From the NCBI GenBank assembly GCA_030602845.1, contig JAUVYZ010000032.1:1-11499 (forward strand): a stretch of 11,499 nucleotides of DNA. Reading direction: 5' to 3'. The position numbers and the translations under genes are program-made. Each line of letters starts with the position of its first letter. The stretch's first letter is position 1. The notes beneath the pieces were generated by a model. It saw nothing but the letters and a program-made list of their open reading frames with translations. It did no database searches and was not told the DNA's origin. This stretch comes from Phycisphaerae bacterium. GTDB taxonomy: Bacteria; Planctomycetota; Phycisphaerae; Sedimentisphaerales; Anaerobacaceae. Below, in pieces: positions 1-6,375 of the stretch.

Positions 1-831
1 GGGCAAATGAACAGCCGGATGTGGCAGGCAACGGAAGCCGTTTATAAAGCGCTGCCGAAGCCGGGCTTTGTCCATATAAAGGGCAGAAGCGAGCTTTATC
101 AAAACAACCTGCAAATCATTGTAAATAACGTCAGCGTCGTCGATGCAAAGGACGTTTGCATTGAGGATTTTCTGGCGCGAACGGACAAGGACACCGGCCA
201 GATGTTCGAGGAGGTAGAAAAGATTGTAGGCCGAATAAAAAATCCGCAGCTAAAGGCGCTGGTCGGAGAATTTTTGGCCGACGCCGAGCTAATGGAGAAA
301 TTCCGCAATGCGCCGGGCGGGATGAAGCTGCATCATAATTATCTCGGCGGGCTGCTGGAGCATACCCACAATATACTGCGAGTGGCTGTTGCGATACTGC
401 CGTTGTACGAACAAGTGCAGGCCGATTTGGTCCTTGCCGGGATTTTTCTTCACGATATCGGCAAGACCGAAGAGCTGTCGTACGATATGGCGTTTTCATA
501 TACCGATTCGGGCCAATTGATAGGGCATGTCGTGCAAAGCTTACTTATGGTAAACGAAAAAGTTGCTGTACTGAAAGAGAAGGGAACGCAGATTGACCAA
601 ACAGTCCTTGACTCTCTTGGGCACATTGTTTTGTCTCACCACGGTCAATATGACTTCGGCTCGCCGAAGCTACCGGCGATGGCTGAGGCCTTTATGGTTT
701 ATTATATCGACGACCTGGACGCCAAGGTAAGTCAGGTAACGGCGGCGATTGACAGCGAGGTAAGCGATTCAAACTGGACCGCCTGGAAAAACGCCTTACA
801 GACGCGGCTTTACAAAAAACGCATCGAATAG
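1..831 (+). CDS. YhaM-like OB-fold/HD-domain 3'-5' exoribonuclease, 5' end outside window
   Basis: The frame is open to the first base, and the ATG at 7 falls inside an OB-fold-like beta strand, so the true start is probably upstream. Counting from that ATG, residues 1-46 look like the second half of an OB fold (KPGFVHIKGRSELYQNNLQI, followed by an IIVNNVSVV strand). Residues 105-240 are an HD phosphohydrolase domain. Its likely metal ligands are all visible: H110 and H119 (LHHNYLGGLLEHTHN), the HD pair H149-D150 in FLHDIGK, H174, H211-H212 (LSHHGQ) and D236 (YYIDDLDAK). This order matches the YhaM/CBF1 family of cytoplasmic 3'-5' exoribonucleases, usually a little over 300 aa, which fits about 275 aa plus a missing OB-fold half. 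The last 89 bp before the stop recur at 1688-1776. Family assignment is good; nuclease activity is inferred from the family. Confidence 0.85.
   Translation, partial: GQMNSRMWQATEAVYKALPKPGFVHIKGRSELYQNNLQIIVNNVSVVDAKDVCIEDFLARTDKDTGQMFEEVEKIVGRIKNPQLKALVGEFLADAELMEKFRNAPGGMKLHHNYLGGLLEHTHNILRVAVAILPLYEQVQADLVLAGIFLHDIGKTEELSYDMAFSYTDSGQLIGHVVQSLLMVNEKVAVLKEKGTQIDQTVLDSLGHIVLSHHGQYDFGSPKLPAMAEAFMVYYIDDLDAKVSQVTAAIDSEVSDSNWTAWKNALQTRLYKKRIE
741..829 (+). repeat. Direct repeat copy A: 3' end of the HD-domain gene
   Basis: This 89-bp segment encodes the C-terminal residues of the HD nuclease. It aligns without gaps to 1688-1776 with 8 mismatches (81 of 89 identical). The similarity starts abruptly at 741 and ends just before the stop codon. 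It is the intact, coding copy. Confidence 0.92.
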
Positions 832-944
832 AAACGGTGCCGCGAATTAAAGGTGCTGTGCAAAAATATTGGAAAACCGGTACCTAAGCCATCCGGCCAA
901 GAGTGACGTTCGAGTGGGAGAGGTTTGTCTTAGTTCTATTTGTT

Positions 945-1670
945 ATGAAACGACTACGTATTATTCTGTTCCTGCTCAGTATCGCGATATTAGCTTTTGT
1001 CTTTCGAGCACGCTTCCAGCGGTATGTTGTGCCAGGGGTCCAAATCGTACGGGGCAGAAAAACAGTGCAAAAGTGTCTTGAGGAGTATGGGCCGGCGGTT
1101 CGGGAAAGACTACTTCCATATTTCGATGCAGCAAAGATACCTTATCCACCCCAGGAAGTTGTTTTTGTTGGCCTTAAATACGAGAAAAAGCTTGAAGTTT
1201 GGGCTTGTAGCAGAGAGGGCCGATTCAATTTAATTCGAACGTATCCCGTCCTCGCTGCCAGCGGTCGGCCTGGGCCAAAGCTCAAGGAAGGTGACCGCCA
1301 GGTTCCGGAGGGCCTTTATAGAATTGAGTCCCTCAATCCTAATAGTATGTTCCATCTTTCACTCAGAGTGAACTATCCCAATGAGTTCGACCGCAGGCAG
1401 GCAAGCCGGGAGAGCCGGACAAACCTCGGCGGCGATATCATGATTCATGGAAGTAATGCTTCTATTGGGTGCCTTGCTATGGGAGATGAGGCTGCTGAAG
1501 ACCTGTTTATACTTGCCGCTGAAACTGGTATTGACAGGATTTCTGTGGTCCTGAGCCCTGTCGACTTTCGGAAGAGGGTCTGCCCTGAAGTAACACATCC
1601 ATTACCCGAATGGACAAGTGTTCTCTATGAGCAAATCAAACAGGAACTATCAAAGCTAAGAACTCAATGA
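945..1670 (+). CDS. Membrane-anchored L,D-transpeptidase (YkuD/ErfK type)
   Basis: The predicted 241-aa protein has an N-terminal signal anchor (residues 5-20, IILFLLSIAILAFVF) and a periplasmic catalytic domain. The family signature is present: H168-G169 in DIMIHGS, then S173-I-G175-C176 in ASIGCLAM, with C176 as catalytic nucleophile. VWACSREGRFNLIRTYPV (from about residue 85) and VPEGLYRIESLNP (from about 120) match the strands that precede the active site in this family. Such enzymes make 3-3 cross-links in peptidoglycan or attach proteins to it; the closest style is the YafK-like branch. I chose the ATG at 945 because it places the positive charges directly before the hydrophobic segment. 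The frame also opens at a GTG at 903, which would add 14 residues. Neither start has a clear Shine-Dalgarno site. The gene lies between two copies of the HD gene tail, which suggests it arrived or moved by rearrangement. Confidence 0.85.
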   Translation: MKRLRIILFLLSIAILAFVFRARFQRYVVPGVQIVRGRKTVQKCLEEYGPAVRERLLPYFDAAKIPYPPQEVVFVGLKYEKKLEVWACSREGRFNLIRTYPVLAASGRPGPKLKEGDRQVPEGLYRIESLNPNSMFHLSLRVNYPNEFDRRQASRESRTNLGGDIMIHGSNASIGCLAMGDEAAEDLFILAAETGIDRISVVLSPVDFRKRVCPEVTHPLPEWTSVLYEQIKQELSKLRTQ

Positions 1671-1687
1671 ACCTAAATAAAAAATAT

Positions 1688-1776
1688 GGCGGCGATTAAC
1701 AGCGAGGTAAGCGATTCAAACTGGACTGCCTAGAAAAACGCTTTGCAAACCCGGCTTTACAGAAAACGCATCGAAT
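1688..1776 (+). pseudogene. Vestigial second copy of the HD-gene 3' end (direct repeat copy B)
   Basis: About 91% identical to 741-829 with no gaps. In the frame that corresponds to the HD gene, the Trp codon TGG at 783-785 has become TAG here, so this copy is not a functional coding tail, and no upstream HD-gene sequence accompanies it. Its last bases overlap an ATG at 1775 that is in frame with the next gene. It starts 17 bp after the transpeptidase stop codon, so copy A, the transpeptidase gene and copy B form a 947-bp repeat-to-repeat unit. Confidence 0.88.
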
Positions 1777-1795
1777 GAAATATGAGGTGTCGAGA

Positions 1796-3016
1796 ATGAA
1801 ATATCAAATCGTCTTGTTTGTGTTGTTTCTGTTGCCAGCGGGACAGATTAGTTCAGCAGGACAATGGTACGCAGGGCCCGACGGTAAATCGACAAATCCC
1901 GGTACAGAGCAGAGACCCTGGGACATTGCCTCGGCTCTGGACGGCAAGCAGAAAGTCTCACCTGGGGACACGATTTATCTGCTGGAAGGCACCTACAAAC
2001 GGCGTCCCAAAGAGCTTTTCGAAATTCGCCTCGCAGGGACCGCGGAGAATCCGATTCATATTCGCCCCTTACCCGGCGGGCGTATCAGGATAGACGGTGG
2101 TCTGTCAATACAAAGTCCGTCGGCGCACGTGTGGGTCCGTGACCTGGAGATATTTGTGTCAGAACCGGTGCCAAAAAAGCCGGTCAGTCCGGGGTCACAT
2201 CCCGGCGACCTGAACCGCCCCTGGGGCGGGCTTCATATGCACGGCGGAAAGAACTGCAAATACATAAACCTGATTATCCACGATTGCTGCCAGGGTATCA
2301 GTTGTTGGAAAGGCGAAATCAATCCGGAGATATACGGGTGCATAATTTACAATAACGGCTGGCTGGGTACTGACCGCGGCCACGGCCATTGCATTTACAC
2401 GCAAAACAAGGACGGCGTCAAAGTGATTTCAAATTGCATAATGAGCTGCCGGTACGACGGCACTTACACCCTGCACGCCTACGGCTCTGAACGTGCGTAC
2501 GTAGATAACTTCCTTGTCGAGGACAACATCTGTTACAACAAAGGCCCATTTCTAATCGGCGGTGGGAGGCCGAGTAATAACATCCGTGTATTCAGGAATT
2601 ATCTGTACGACGTCAGTATGAGAATCGGTTACAGTGCGCCGTACAACGAAAACTGCGAGGTCCGCGATAACGTAATAGTCAATGGCGGGCTGAGCATTAT
2701 CCGGTACAGAAAGGCGGTGCAGGAAAGCAACCTCGTCATCGGAAAGGACAAAAAGCGTCCGAGAGGGATTAAGGCCGTTCTCCTGCCTAATCGGTTCGAC
2801 CGAAATCGCGCGCATCTGGTAATTTACAATTGGGACAAAGCGGAAAAAGTAGAAGTTAGAGTTAAGCCATTTTTGAAAAACGGTGATTCCTTCCGGCTGA
2901 TAGACCCGGAGGACTTTTTCGGTAATCCTGTCGTCCGGGGCAAATGCCATGGGGATGCAATCGACGTGCCTGTGAAAGGTGAGTTTGCAGTTTTCGTGGT
3001 CCTTAGAAAGGACTAA
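1796..3016 (+). CDS. Secreted right-handed parallel beta-helix protein (polysaccharide lyase-like fold)
   Basis: The predicted protein has 406 aa. Residues 1-22 are a signal peptide (MKYQIVLFVLFLLPAG core, cleavage probably after SSAG). Residues 23-100 are the typical entry to a beta-helix: WYAGPDGKSTNPGTEQRPW, then VSPGDTIYLLEGTY and GTAENPIHIRPLPGGRIRIDG, as in PL6/pectate-lyase-like and DUF1565-like proteins. Rungs with N/C ladders follow to about residue 315 (for example CIIYNNGW and NFLVEDNICYNKG). Residues 335-406 form a separate beta-rich C-terminal domain. The start at 1796 is preferred because GAGGTG ends 6 nt before it; an in-frame ATG at 1775 inside the repeat would add seven residues before the signal peptide. 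No catalytic site can be assigned, so a lyase, epimerase or plain binding role remains open. It converges with the C39 peptidase gene. Confidence 0.78.
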   Translation: MKYQIVLFVLFLLPAGQISSAGQWYAGPDGKSTNPGTEQRPWDIASALDGKQKVSPGDTIYLLEGTYKRRPKELFEIRLAGTAENPIHIRPLPGGRIRIDGGLSIQSPSAHVWVRDLEIFVSEPVPKKPVSPGSHPGDLNRPWGGLHMHGGKNCKYINLIIHDCCQGISCWKGEINPEIYGCIIYNNGWLGTDRGHGHCIYTQNKDGVKVISNCIMSCRYDGTYTLHAYGSERAYVDNFLVEDNICYNKGPFLIGGGRPSNNIRVFRNYLYDVSMRIGYSAPYNENCEVRDNVIVNGGLSIIRYRKAVQESNLVIGKDKKRPRGIKAVLLPNRFDRNRAHLVIYNWDKAEKVEVRVKPFLKNGDSFRLIDPEDFFGNPVVRGKCHGDAIDVPVKGEFAVFVVLRKD

Positions 3017-3025
3017 GTTGCCATT

Positions 3026-3060
3026 TTACGGTCGCCGTAAGACCAACGGCTAACTTACGG
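3026..3060. terminator. Alternative hairpins between convergent genes
   Basis: TTACGG (3026-3031) and CCGTAA (3035-3040) form a perfect 6-bp stem around TCG. CCGTAAG (3035-3041) can instead pair with CTTACGG (3054-3060) in a 7-bp stem with a 12-nt loop that covers the stop codon of the C39 gene. The two stems exclude each other. There is no proper T-tract on either side, so this is at best a weak or factor-dependent bidirectional terminator. Confidence 0.35.
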
Positions 3061-3883
3061 GGCTTTGCGTAGAGACTCGTTTGAGGACGATGCCGGAAAA
3101 TCGCCAGATTTTCTCGAACTGCTCGTGGGACATCAAAGTTCTGCCGAGAACGGGGTCGGCGATAGTAACCATCCGGTCCGAGACTTCAAGGACGGTGACG
3201 CAGTGGTCCGACAGAAATGCGTCCCTTACCACGGCTAACGTAATGCCTGCATTTCTGAGCTGAGCAATCGAGTCGAAGTGACGGTACTGACATTTCAGGC
3301 CGTCGGCGCCATAGCGATTCTGGAGCGCCGTGTAAAGACAGCGGGGAAGCGTGCCGGCGACAGGGCTTGAGTGTGAAAGTACAGCTATTTCTCCCTCGCT
3401 GGCGGCCAGGCCCAATTTTCCAAGAGCCGTTACCGCCGCGGCAGGGCCGCAGGTATAATCTGTGGTCTGGTAGCAGATGCCGCTGGTATTAACAATTGTT
3501 TTGAGATTCGAGAGTTTGTCTTTAATCAAAGCCGGCACAAGAAAAGGCAAAATCGAAAACCACGTTACAACCACAGCCATCAAGACGCCGATTATGAGCC
3601 TCTCGCATTTGCGAGGCAGACGCGAGAGCGGCGTGGTTAAGCCCATTGTAACGGCCAGAGCTAAAATGATGAATCTTACCCGCCCTGCTGTAATCCACGA
3701 GAACGGCGGCACAAAGGGCAGGGCATTATTGTACCTGGCCAGTACCAGCATCGCGATGAGCAGAGAGGGGAGAAAATAGCCCAACGTCCAGTAGGGTTTT
3801 CGAAGACTGGAAAACACCCTGCCAAGAAAAATGCCTAACAGGGCTATCTGTATAACACCTATAGTTTCAAGCCACGGATTCAT
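3050..3883 (-). CDS. Integral membrane protein with C39-family cysteine peptidase domain
   Basis: From the ATG at 3883 the protein has 277 aa. Its N-terminal half carries about four membrane segments (near residues 6-24, 36-52, 70-86 and 97-119). The C-terminal half is a C39-like papain-fold domain with all expected active-site residues: Q139 (oxyanion hole) and C145 in CYQTTDYTCGPAAA, H227 in DHCVTVLEV, and D243 in IADPVLGR. C39 peptidases usually cut leader peptides after a double glycine and are fused to an ABC exporter; here there is no ATPase and no exporter or small leader-peptide gene nearby, so the substrate is unknown. The start was chosen because rc reads AAGGTGGTGCAG before ATG; a GTG at 3892 would place the purine-rich site too close. 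A promoter lies at 3925-3953. Confidence 0.82.
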   Translation of the reverse strand: MNPWLETIGVIQIALLGIFLGRVFSSLRKPYWTLGYFLPSLLIAMLVLARYNNALPFVPPFSWITAGRVRFIILALAVTMGLTTPLSRLPRKCERLIIGVLMAVVVTWFSILPFLVPALIKDKLSNLKTIVNTSGICYQTTDYTCGPAAAVTALGKLGLAASEGEIAVLSHSSPVAGTLPRCLYTALQNRYGADGLKCQYRHFDSIAQLRNAGITLAVVRDAFLSDHCVTVLEVSDRMVTIADPVLGRTLMSHEQFEKIWRFSGIVLKRVSTQSPVS

Positions 3884-3924
3884 CTGCACCACCTTCCCCC
3901 AAACTACACTTCTTGTGTAAAAAC

Positions 3925-3953
3925 ATTGTACCAGATTAAGATTCAGGAATCAA
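3925..3953 (-). promoter_or_regulatory. Predicted sigma70-type promoter of the C39 peptidase gene
   Basis: On the minus strand TTGATT (3953-3948) and TACAAT (3930-3925) are separated by exactly 17 nt. This gives a -35 with 4 of 6 and a -10 with 5 of 6 consensus matches. Transcription would start near 3918 and leave a leader of about 35 nt before the ATG at 3883. Confidence 0.55.
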
Positions 3954-4045
3954 GAGAATTGCCAATGAACTGAAAGCAAAATGGTGAAATGGACTGTCCA
4001 GTTACTGTTTATCGTCCTATAATTTTCTTGATTATAATCCGGCAG

Positions 4046-4075
4046 CCCGTCCCGCCCCTCCGAGGGGCGGGATGG
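4046..4075. repeat. Strong GC-rich palindrome (REP-like or terminator hairpin)
   Basis: The arms TCCCGCCCCT (4050-4059) and AGGGGCGGGA (4063-4072) pair perfectly over 10 bp around a CCG loop. A G-T wobble and two further C-G pairs extend the stem outward to 4047-4075. It lies about 165 bp past the stop codon of the leftward beta-helix gene. No T-run follows directly on either strand, so a REP-type intergenic palindrome is more likely than a standard intrinsic terminator, though it could still stabilise or end the transcript. It occurs once in this window; its copy number elsewhere is unknown. Confidence 0.6.
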
Positions 4076-4239
4076 ATGGCGGTGGTTGTAGCAGAAAGCA
4101 GGTGAGAATGTTTTTCTTTTTATTTCAGCTTTTCCACGCTTGAAACCGCAATCTCCTCCTCAAGCCAACAACAAAGGCCGCAAGTTCCGACCCAATCGGG
4201 ACTCACAGCCCTTTATTTGAAATTGGATTCGCAATAAAG

Positions 4240-6063
4240 CTATTCAACGCCTAACAGCCAGTTTCCGGCAAATATGGCAAAGTCCACGAAGTCCACATCA
4301 CCATCCGGCTCAAAATCACCGGCAGCCGGAAATACCTCGTCTGCCCCCACATCCACCCGGCCGTAGGCGACACGGGGTTTGCCGTCAAGGTCAACCTGGC
4401 CGCTGTAGTCACCAGATGGGTCGCCGCCGTTGATACAGGGCGAATAGCCCAAAAGGTGCAAATTGTCATCTTCCGTCCCGACAATATCATCCAGCCCGTT
4501 TGCGTCCACAAATAGCGGGTCGGTGGCGATGTTGCCGGTGCCACCGTAGCCGCCTGCGATATCGCTGTAAGTTACGGTCGGAGTGGGGGGTCCATCGTTG
4601 AATATTTCCGGTCCGCTGGGAGCTGAGTCGCCCCACATAATACAGTTCGTCAGCGTCGGGTTGCTGCTTAACTCGTTGTACATCCCGCCGCCTTCGCTGC
4701 CTGCCGAGTTCCCGCTGAAGGTGCAGTTGGTTACCGTCGGGCTGCTGTCGTTGTTGTACATCCCGCCGCCATCGTACGTTGCCGAGTTCCCGCTGAAGGT
4801 GCAGTTGGTCAGCGTCGGGCTGCTGTGGTAGTTGGACATCCCACCGCCATCGCTGCTTGCCGTGTTCCCGCGAAACGTGCAGTTCATCACAGTCGGGTTG
4901 CCGTTATTATAGTTGCTCATCCCGCCACCGTAGACCTCGGTCGAGTTGCCACTGAACGTGCAGTCGGTCAGATTGGGGGCACTGCCGGTCATGTTCCGCA
5001 TCCCGCCGCCGCCCCAGTCTGCCGAGTTCCCGCTGAATGTGCAGCTCGTAACTGTCGGGCTGCTATAGGTGTTGTACATCCCGCCGCCATAGTCGAAGGC
5101 CGAGTTGCCGCTGAAGGTACAGTTGATAAGCGTCGGGCTGCTATGGTAGTTGGACATCCCTCCGCCGTAGTTGCGAGCCGTGTTGCCGACGAATGTGCAG
5201 TTGGTCACCGTTGGACTGCCCGAATCGTTGTACATACCACCGCCCCGGTCATTTGGATAAGCAGGGCTATTGGCATTGCCGGCGGTGCTCGTGAAGCCAT
5301 CCAGCACAGCGTTTGGCTCCGTTCCGCTGCCGGTTACAACATGGTAGCTGTTGTCCCAGTTGTCGCCGGGTGTGTTAATGTCACCGCTGAGGATAGTTTC
5401 GTACAGTTCAACATCGCGGGCATCGGGGTCGGCCGCACCATAACCGGCGTAGCCGCCTTTGATAGTCACGCCATTCATAAGCTGAAACGTTGCGCTTCGC
5501 TCGCCAGTCCCACTGGGGTTCGCCGTATTCGCATCGGGCTTGTACGTGCCCTCAGCCACCCATATCTGGTCACCTCCTTGGGCCACAGCCAAGGCGTCCT
5601 GAAGGTATTTGTAGGCGTCAGCCCAGCTCGTGCCATTATTTGCACCAGTAGCATCAATGTCGACAAGAACTGGCATCGTCGTAAACCTCCAGACATCCCC
5701 TTTGTGCGTTGTGACGGCATCAAACTCATCGATCCGCCAGTAATATGTCGTGCCTGCAACAAGCCCGGCCGGATAAGGAAATCCAACAAAGCCGACGACA
5801 AAGAACGTCTCAGTCTGGTTGCCCCGGAACGTGTCGCCTGTACCAGCGTCCACATCGGCAAAATTGTCGCCGAAGTACACATCGTGCGAGACCGCAGTAT
5901 CTCCCGCCGACCAGGTGAGGTTCGCCCAGGTGGCCCCATGGGAGGCACCATCAGCCGGGCTCGGGTTAGACGCCCTGTTATCTCCTGAAGCGGTCACGCA
6001 CTCAATCGCCAGCAAGAATACCGAAATTGTAAGCAAGCACTTTAGATTTCTTTTATTAGCCAT
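4240..6063 (-). CDS. Secreted beta-helix repeat protein with Fn3-like domain and dockerin-like tail
   Basis: The 607-aa protein has a signal peptide (about 1-25, LLTISVFLLAIECVTA). Residues 32-130 form an Fn3-like domain (NPSPADGASHGATWANLTW, DVYFGDNF, TTYYWRIDEFDA). Residues 133-265 start a beta-helix (SWADAYKYLQDALAVAQGGD, IWVAEGTYKP, GVTIKGGYAGYG). Residues 274-484 hold eight tandem repeats of 26-27 aa, each GGGM(Y/S)N...SPT(V/L)xNCTFSGNSA, similar to chlamydial Pmp-type GGA(I/L)..NS repeats. Residues 495-577 are the usual C-terminal cap (DPLFVDANG, YSPCINGGDPSG, RVDVGADE). Residues 582-603 are a single Ca-binding dockerin-like segment (DGDVDFVDFAIFAGNW), common in Phycisphaerae and probably used for surface sorting. 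The start is firm: rc AAGGAGGT ends 6-8 nt before the ATG. Function is probably adhesion or polysaccharide binding; no enzyme active site is seen. Confidence 0.87.
   Translation of the reverse strand: MANKRNLKCLLTISVFLLAIECVTASGDNRASNPSPADGASHGATWANLTWSAGDTAVSHDVYFGDNFADVDAGTGDTFRGNQTETFFVVGFVGFPYPAGLVAGTTYYWRIDEFDAVTTHKGDVWRFTTMPVLVDIDATGANNGTSWADAYKYLQDALAVAQGGDQIWVAEGTYKPDANTANPSGTGERSATFQLMNGVTIKGGYAGYGAADPDARDVELYETILSGDINTPGDNWDNSYHVVTGSGTEPNAVLDGFTSTAGNANSPAYPNDRGGGMYNDSGSPTVTNCTFVGNTARNYGGGMSNYHSSPTLINCTFSGNSAFDYGGGMYNTYSSPTVTSCTFSGNSADWGGGGMRNMTGSAPNLTDCTFSGNSTEVYGGGMSNYNNGNPTVMNCTFRGNTASSDGGGMSNYHSSPTLTNCTFSGNSATYDGGGMYNNDSSPTVTNCTFSGNSAGSEGGGMYNELSSNPTLTNCIMWGDSAPSGPEIFNDGPPTPTVTYSDIAGGYGGTGNIATDPLFVDANGLDDIVGTEDDNLHLLGYSPCINGGDPSGDYSGQVDLDGKPRVAYGRVDVGADEVFPAAGDFEPDGDVDFVDFAIFAGNWLLGVE
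4612..5244 (-). repeat. Eight in-frame tandem repeats of 78-81 bp
   Basis: This is the DNA of residues 274-484 of the beta-helix protein. All units keep the reading frame (26 or 27 codons). Some stretches are identical at the DNA level: the 29 bp at 4703-4731 recur exactly at 4781-4809, one unit (78 bp) away. Such near-identical neighbouring units allow unit gain or loss by recombination without a frameshift. Confidence 0.88.
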
Positions 6064-6375
6064 TTTTCGACCTCCTTAAAAAAATTGTTAATATTTCCGC
6101 GACAAAATACGATTTTCTTGTGGGAAAGCTTGCCAGCAAGCAAAAAGAAGCCTTCTCACCCATCCTGCCATCATATATCAAACTAACAGCATTTTATATA
6201 ATTGAGAGAAAATATCAAGCAAATTACCGCAGTTTTTGTGGCAAATTCCTTTCGTTACGCAATACGAATATTAAATCGAGCAGATTGGGAATTGATGATT
6301 GACGGATTTGGATTTATAATCGACGAAATAGAAAAACACAAACTATCATTATTTTGTTCATTGGAAGGATTTATT
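6064..6375. other. Divergent intergenic region
   Basis: An AT-rich region separates the leftward beta-helix gene from the rightward glycosidase-like gene. It contains the leftward Shine-Dalgarno (rc AAGGAGGT near 6068-6076), a short inverted repeat GCTTG/CAAGC at 6128-6141, a perfect TATAAT at 6197-6202 without a matching -35, an 11-bp motif ACGCAATACGA at 6257-6267 that recurs beside the tRNA, and the promoter at 6292-6320. An open frame from 6202 runs into the downstream gene, but its first 58 codons look non-coding and precede the signal peptide. Confidence 0.6.
6292..6320 (+). promoter_or_regulatory. Predicted sigma70-type promoter of the glycosidase-like gene
   Basis: TTGATG (6292-6297) and a perfect TATAAT (6315-6320) are separated by 17 nt. 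The start of transcription would be near 6327, about 50 nt before the ATG at 6376. This supports the ATG at 6376 over the in-frame ATG at 6202, which would lie upstream of the promoter. Confidence 0.55.

Larger units (their letters stand above)
3884..4239. other. Intergenic region between two leftward genes
   Basis: No protein gene is supported here. The right-hand half, downstream of the beta-helix/dockerin-like gene, contains the strong GC-rich palindrome at 4046-4075, then T-rich sequence around 4109-4130. The left-hand half holds the C39 promoter. A minus-strand stretch (about 4120-4215) stays open for roughly 30 codons but has no start codon or recognisable product. Confidence 0.6.

Noticed and set aside
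4120..4215. Minus-strand open stretch of about 30 codons downstream of the beta-helix gene, in the same frame
   Set aside because: It comes after two in-frame stops, has no start codon and no recognisable motif; the shared frame has a one-in-three chance. Possible read-through or a remnant cannot be supported.
4825..5988. Long plus-strand open frame of 387 codons opposite the beta-helix gene
   Set aside because: It is the antisense shadow of the 4240-6063 gene. It has no signal or family pattern, and its repeats only mirror the real gene's repeats, while the minus frame has a Shine-Dalgarno site, signal peptide and known domains.
6128..6141. GCTTG/CAAGC inverted repeat as an operator or terminator
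   Set aside because: A 5-bp stem with a 4-nt loop is too short to support a specific function without other evidence.
6202..6375. Upstream extension of the glycosidase-like protein to the ATG at 6202
   Set aside because: The extra 58 residues precede a normal signal peptide. The ATG at 6376 has GGAAGGA at good spacing, and a promoter lies between the two starts.
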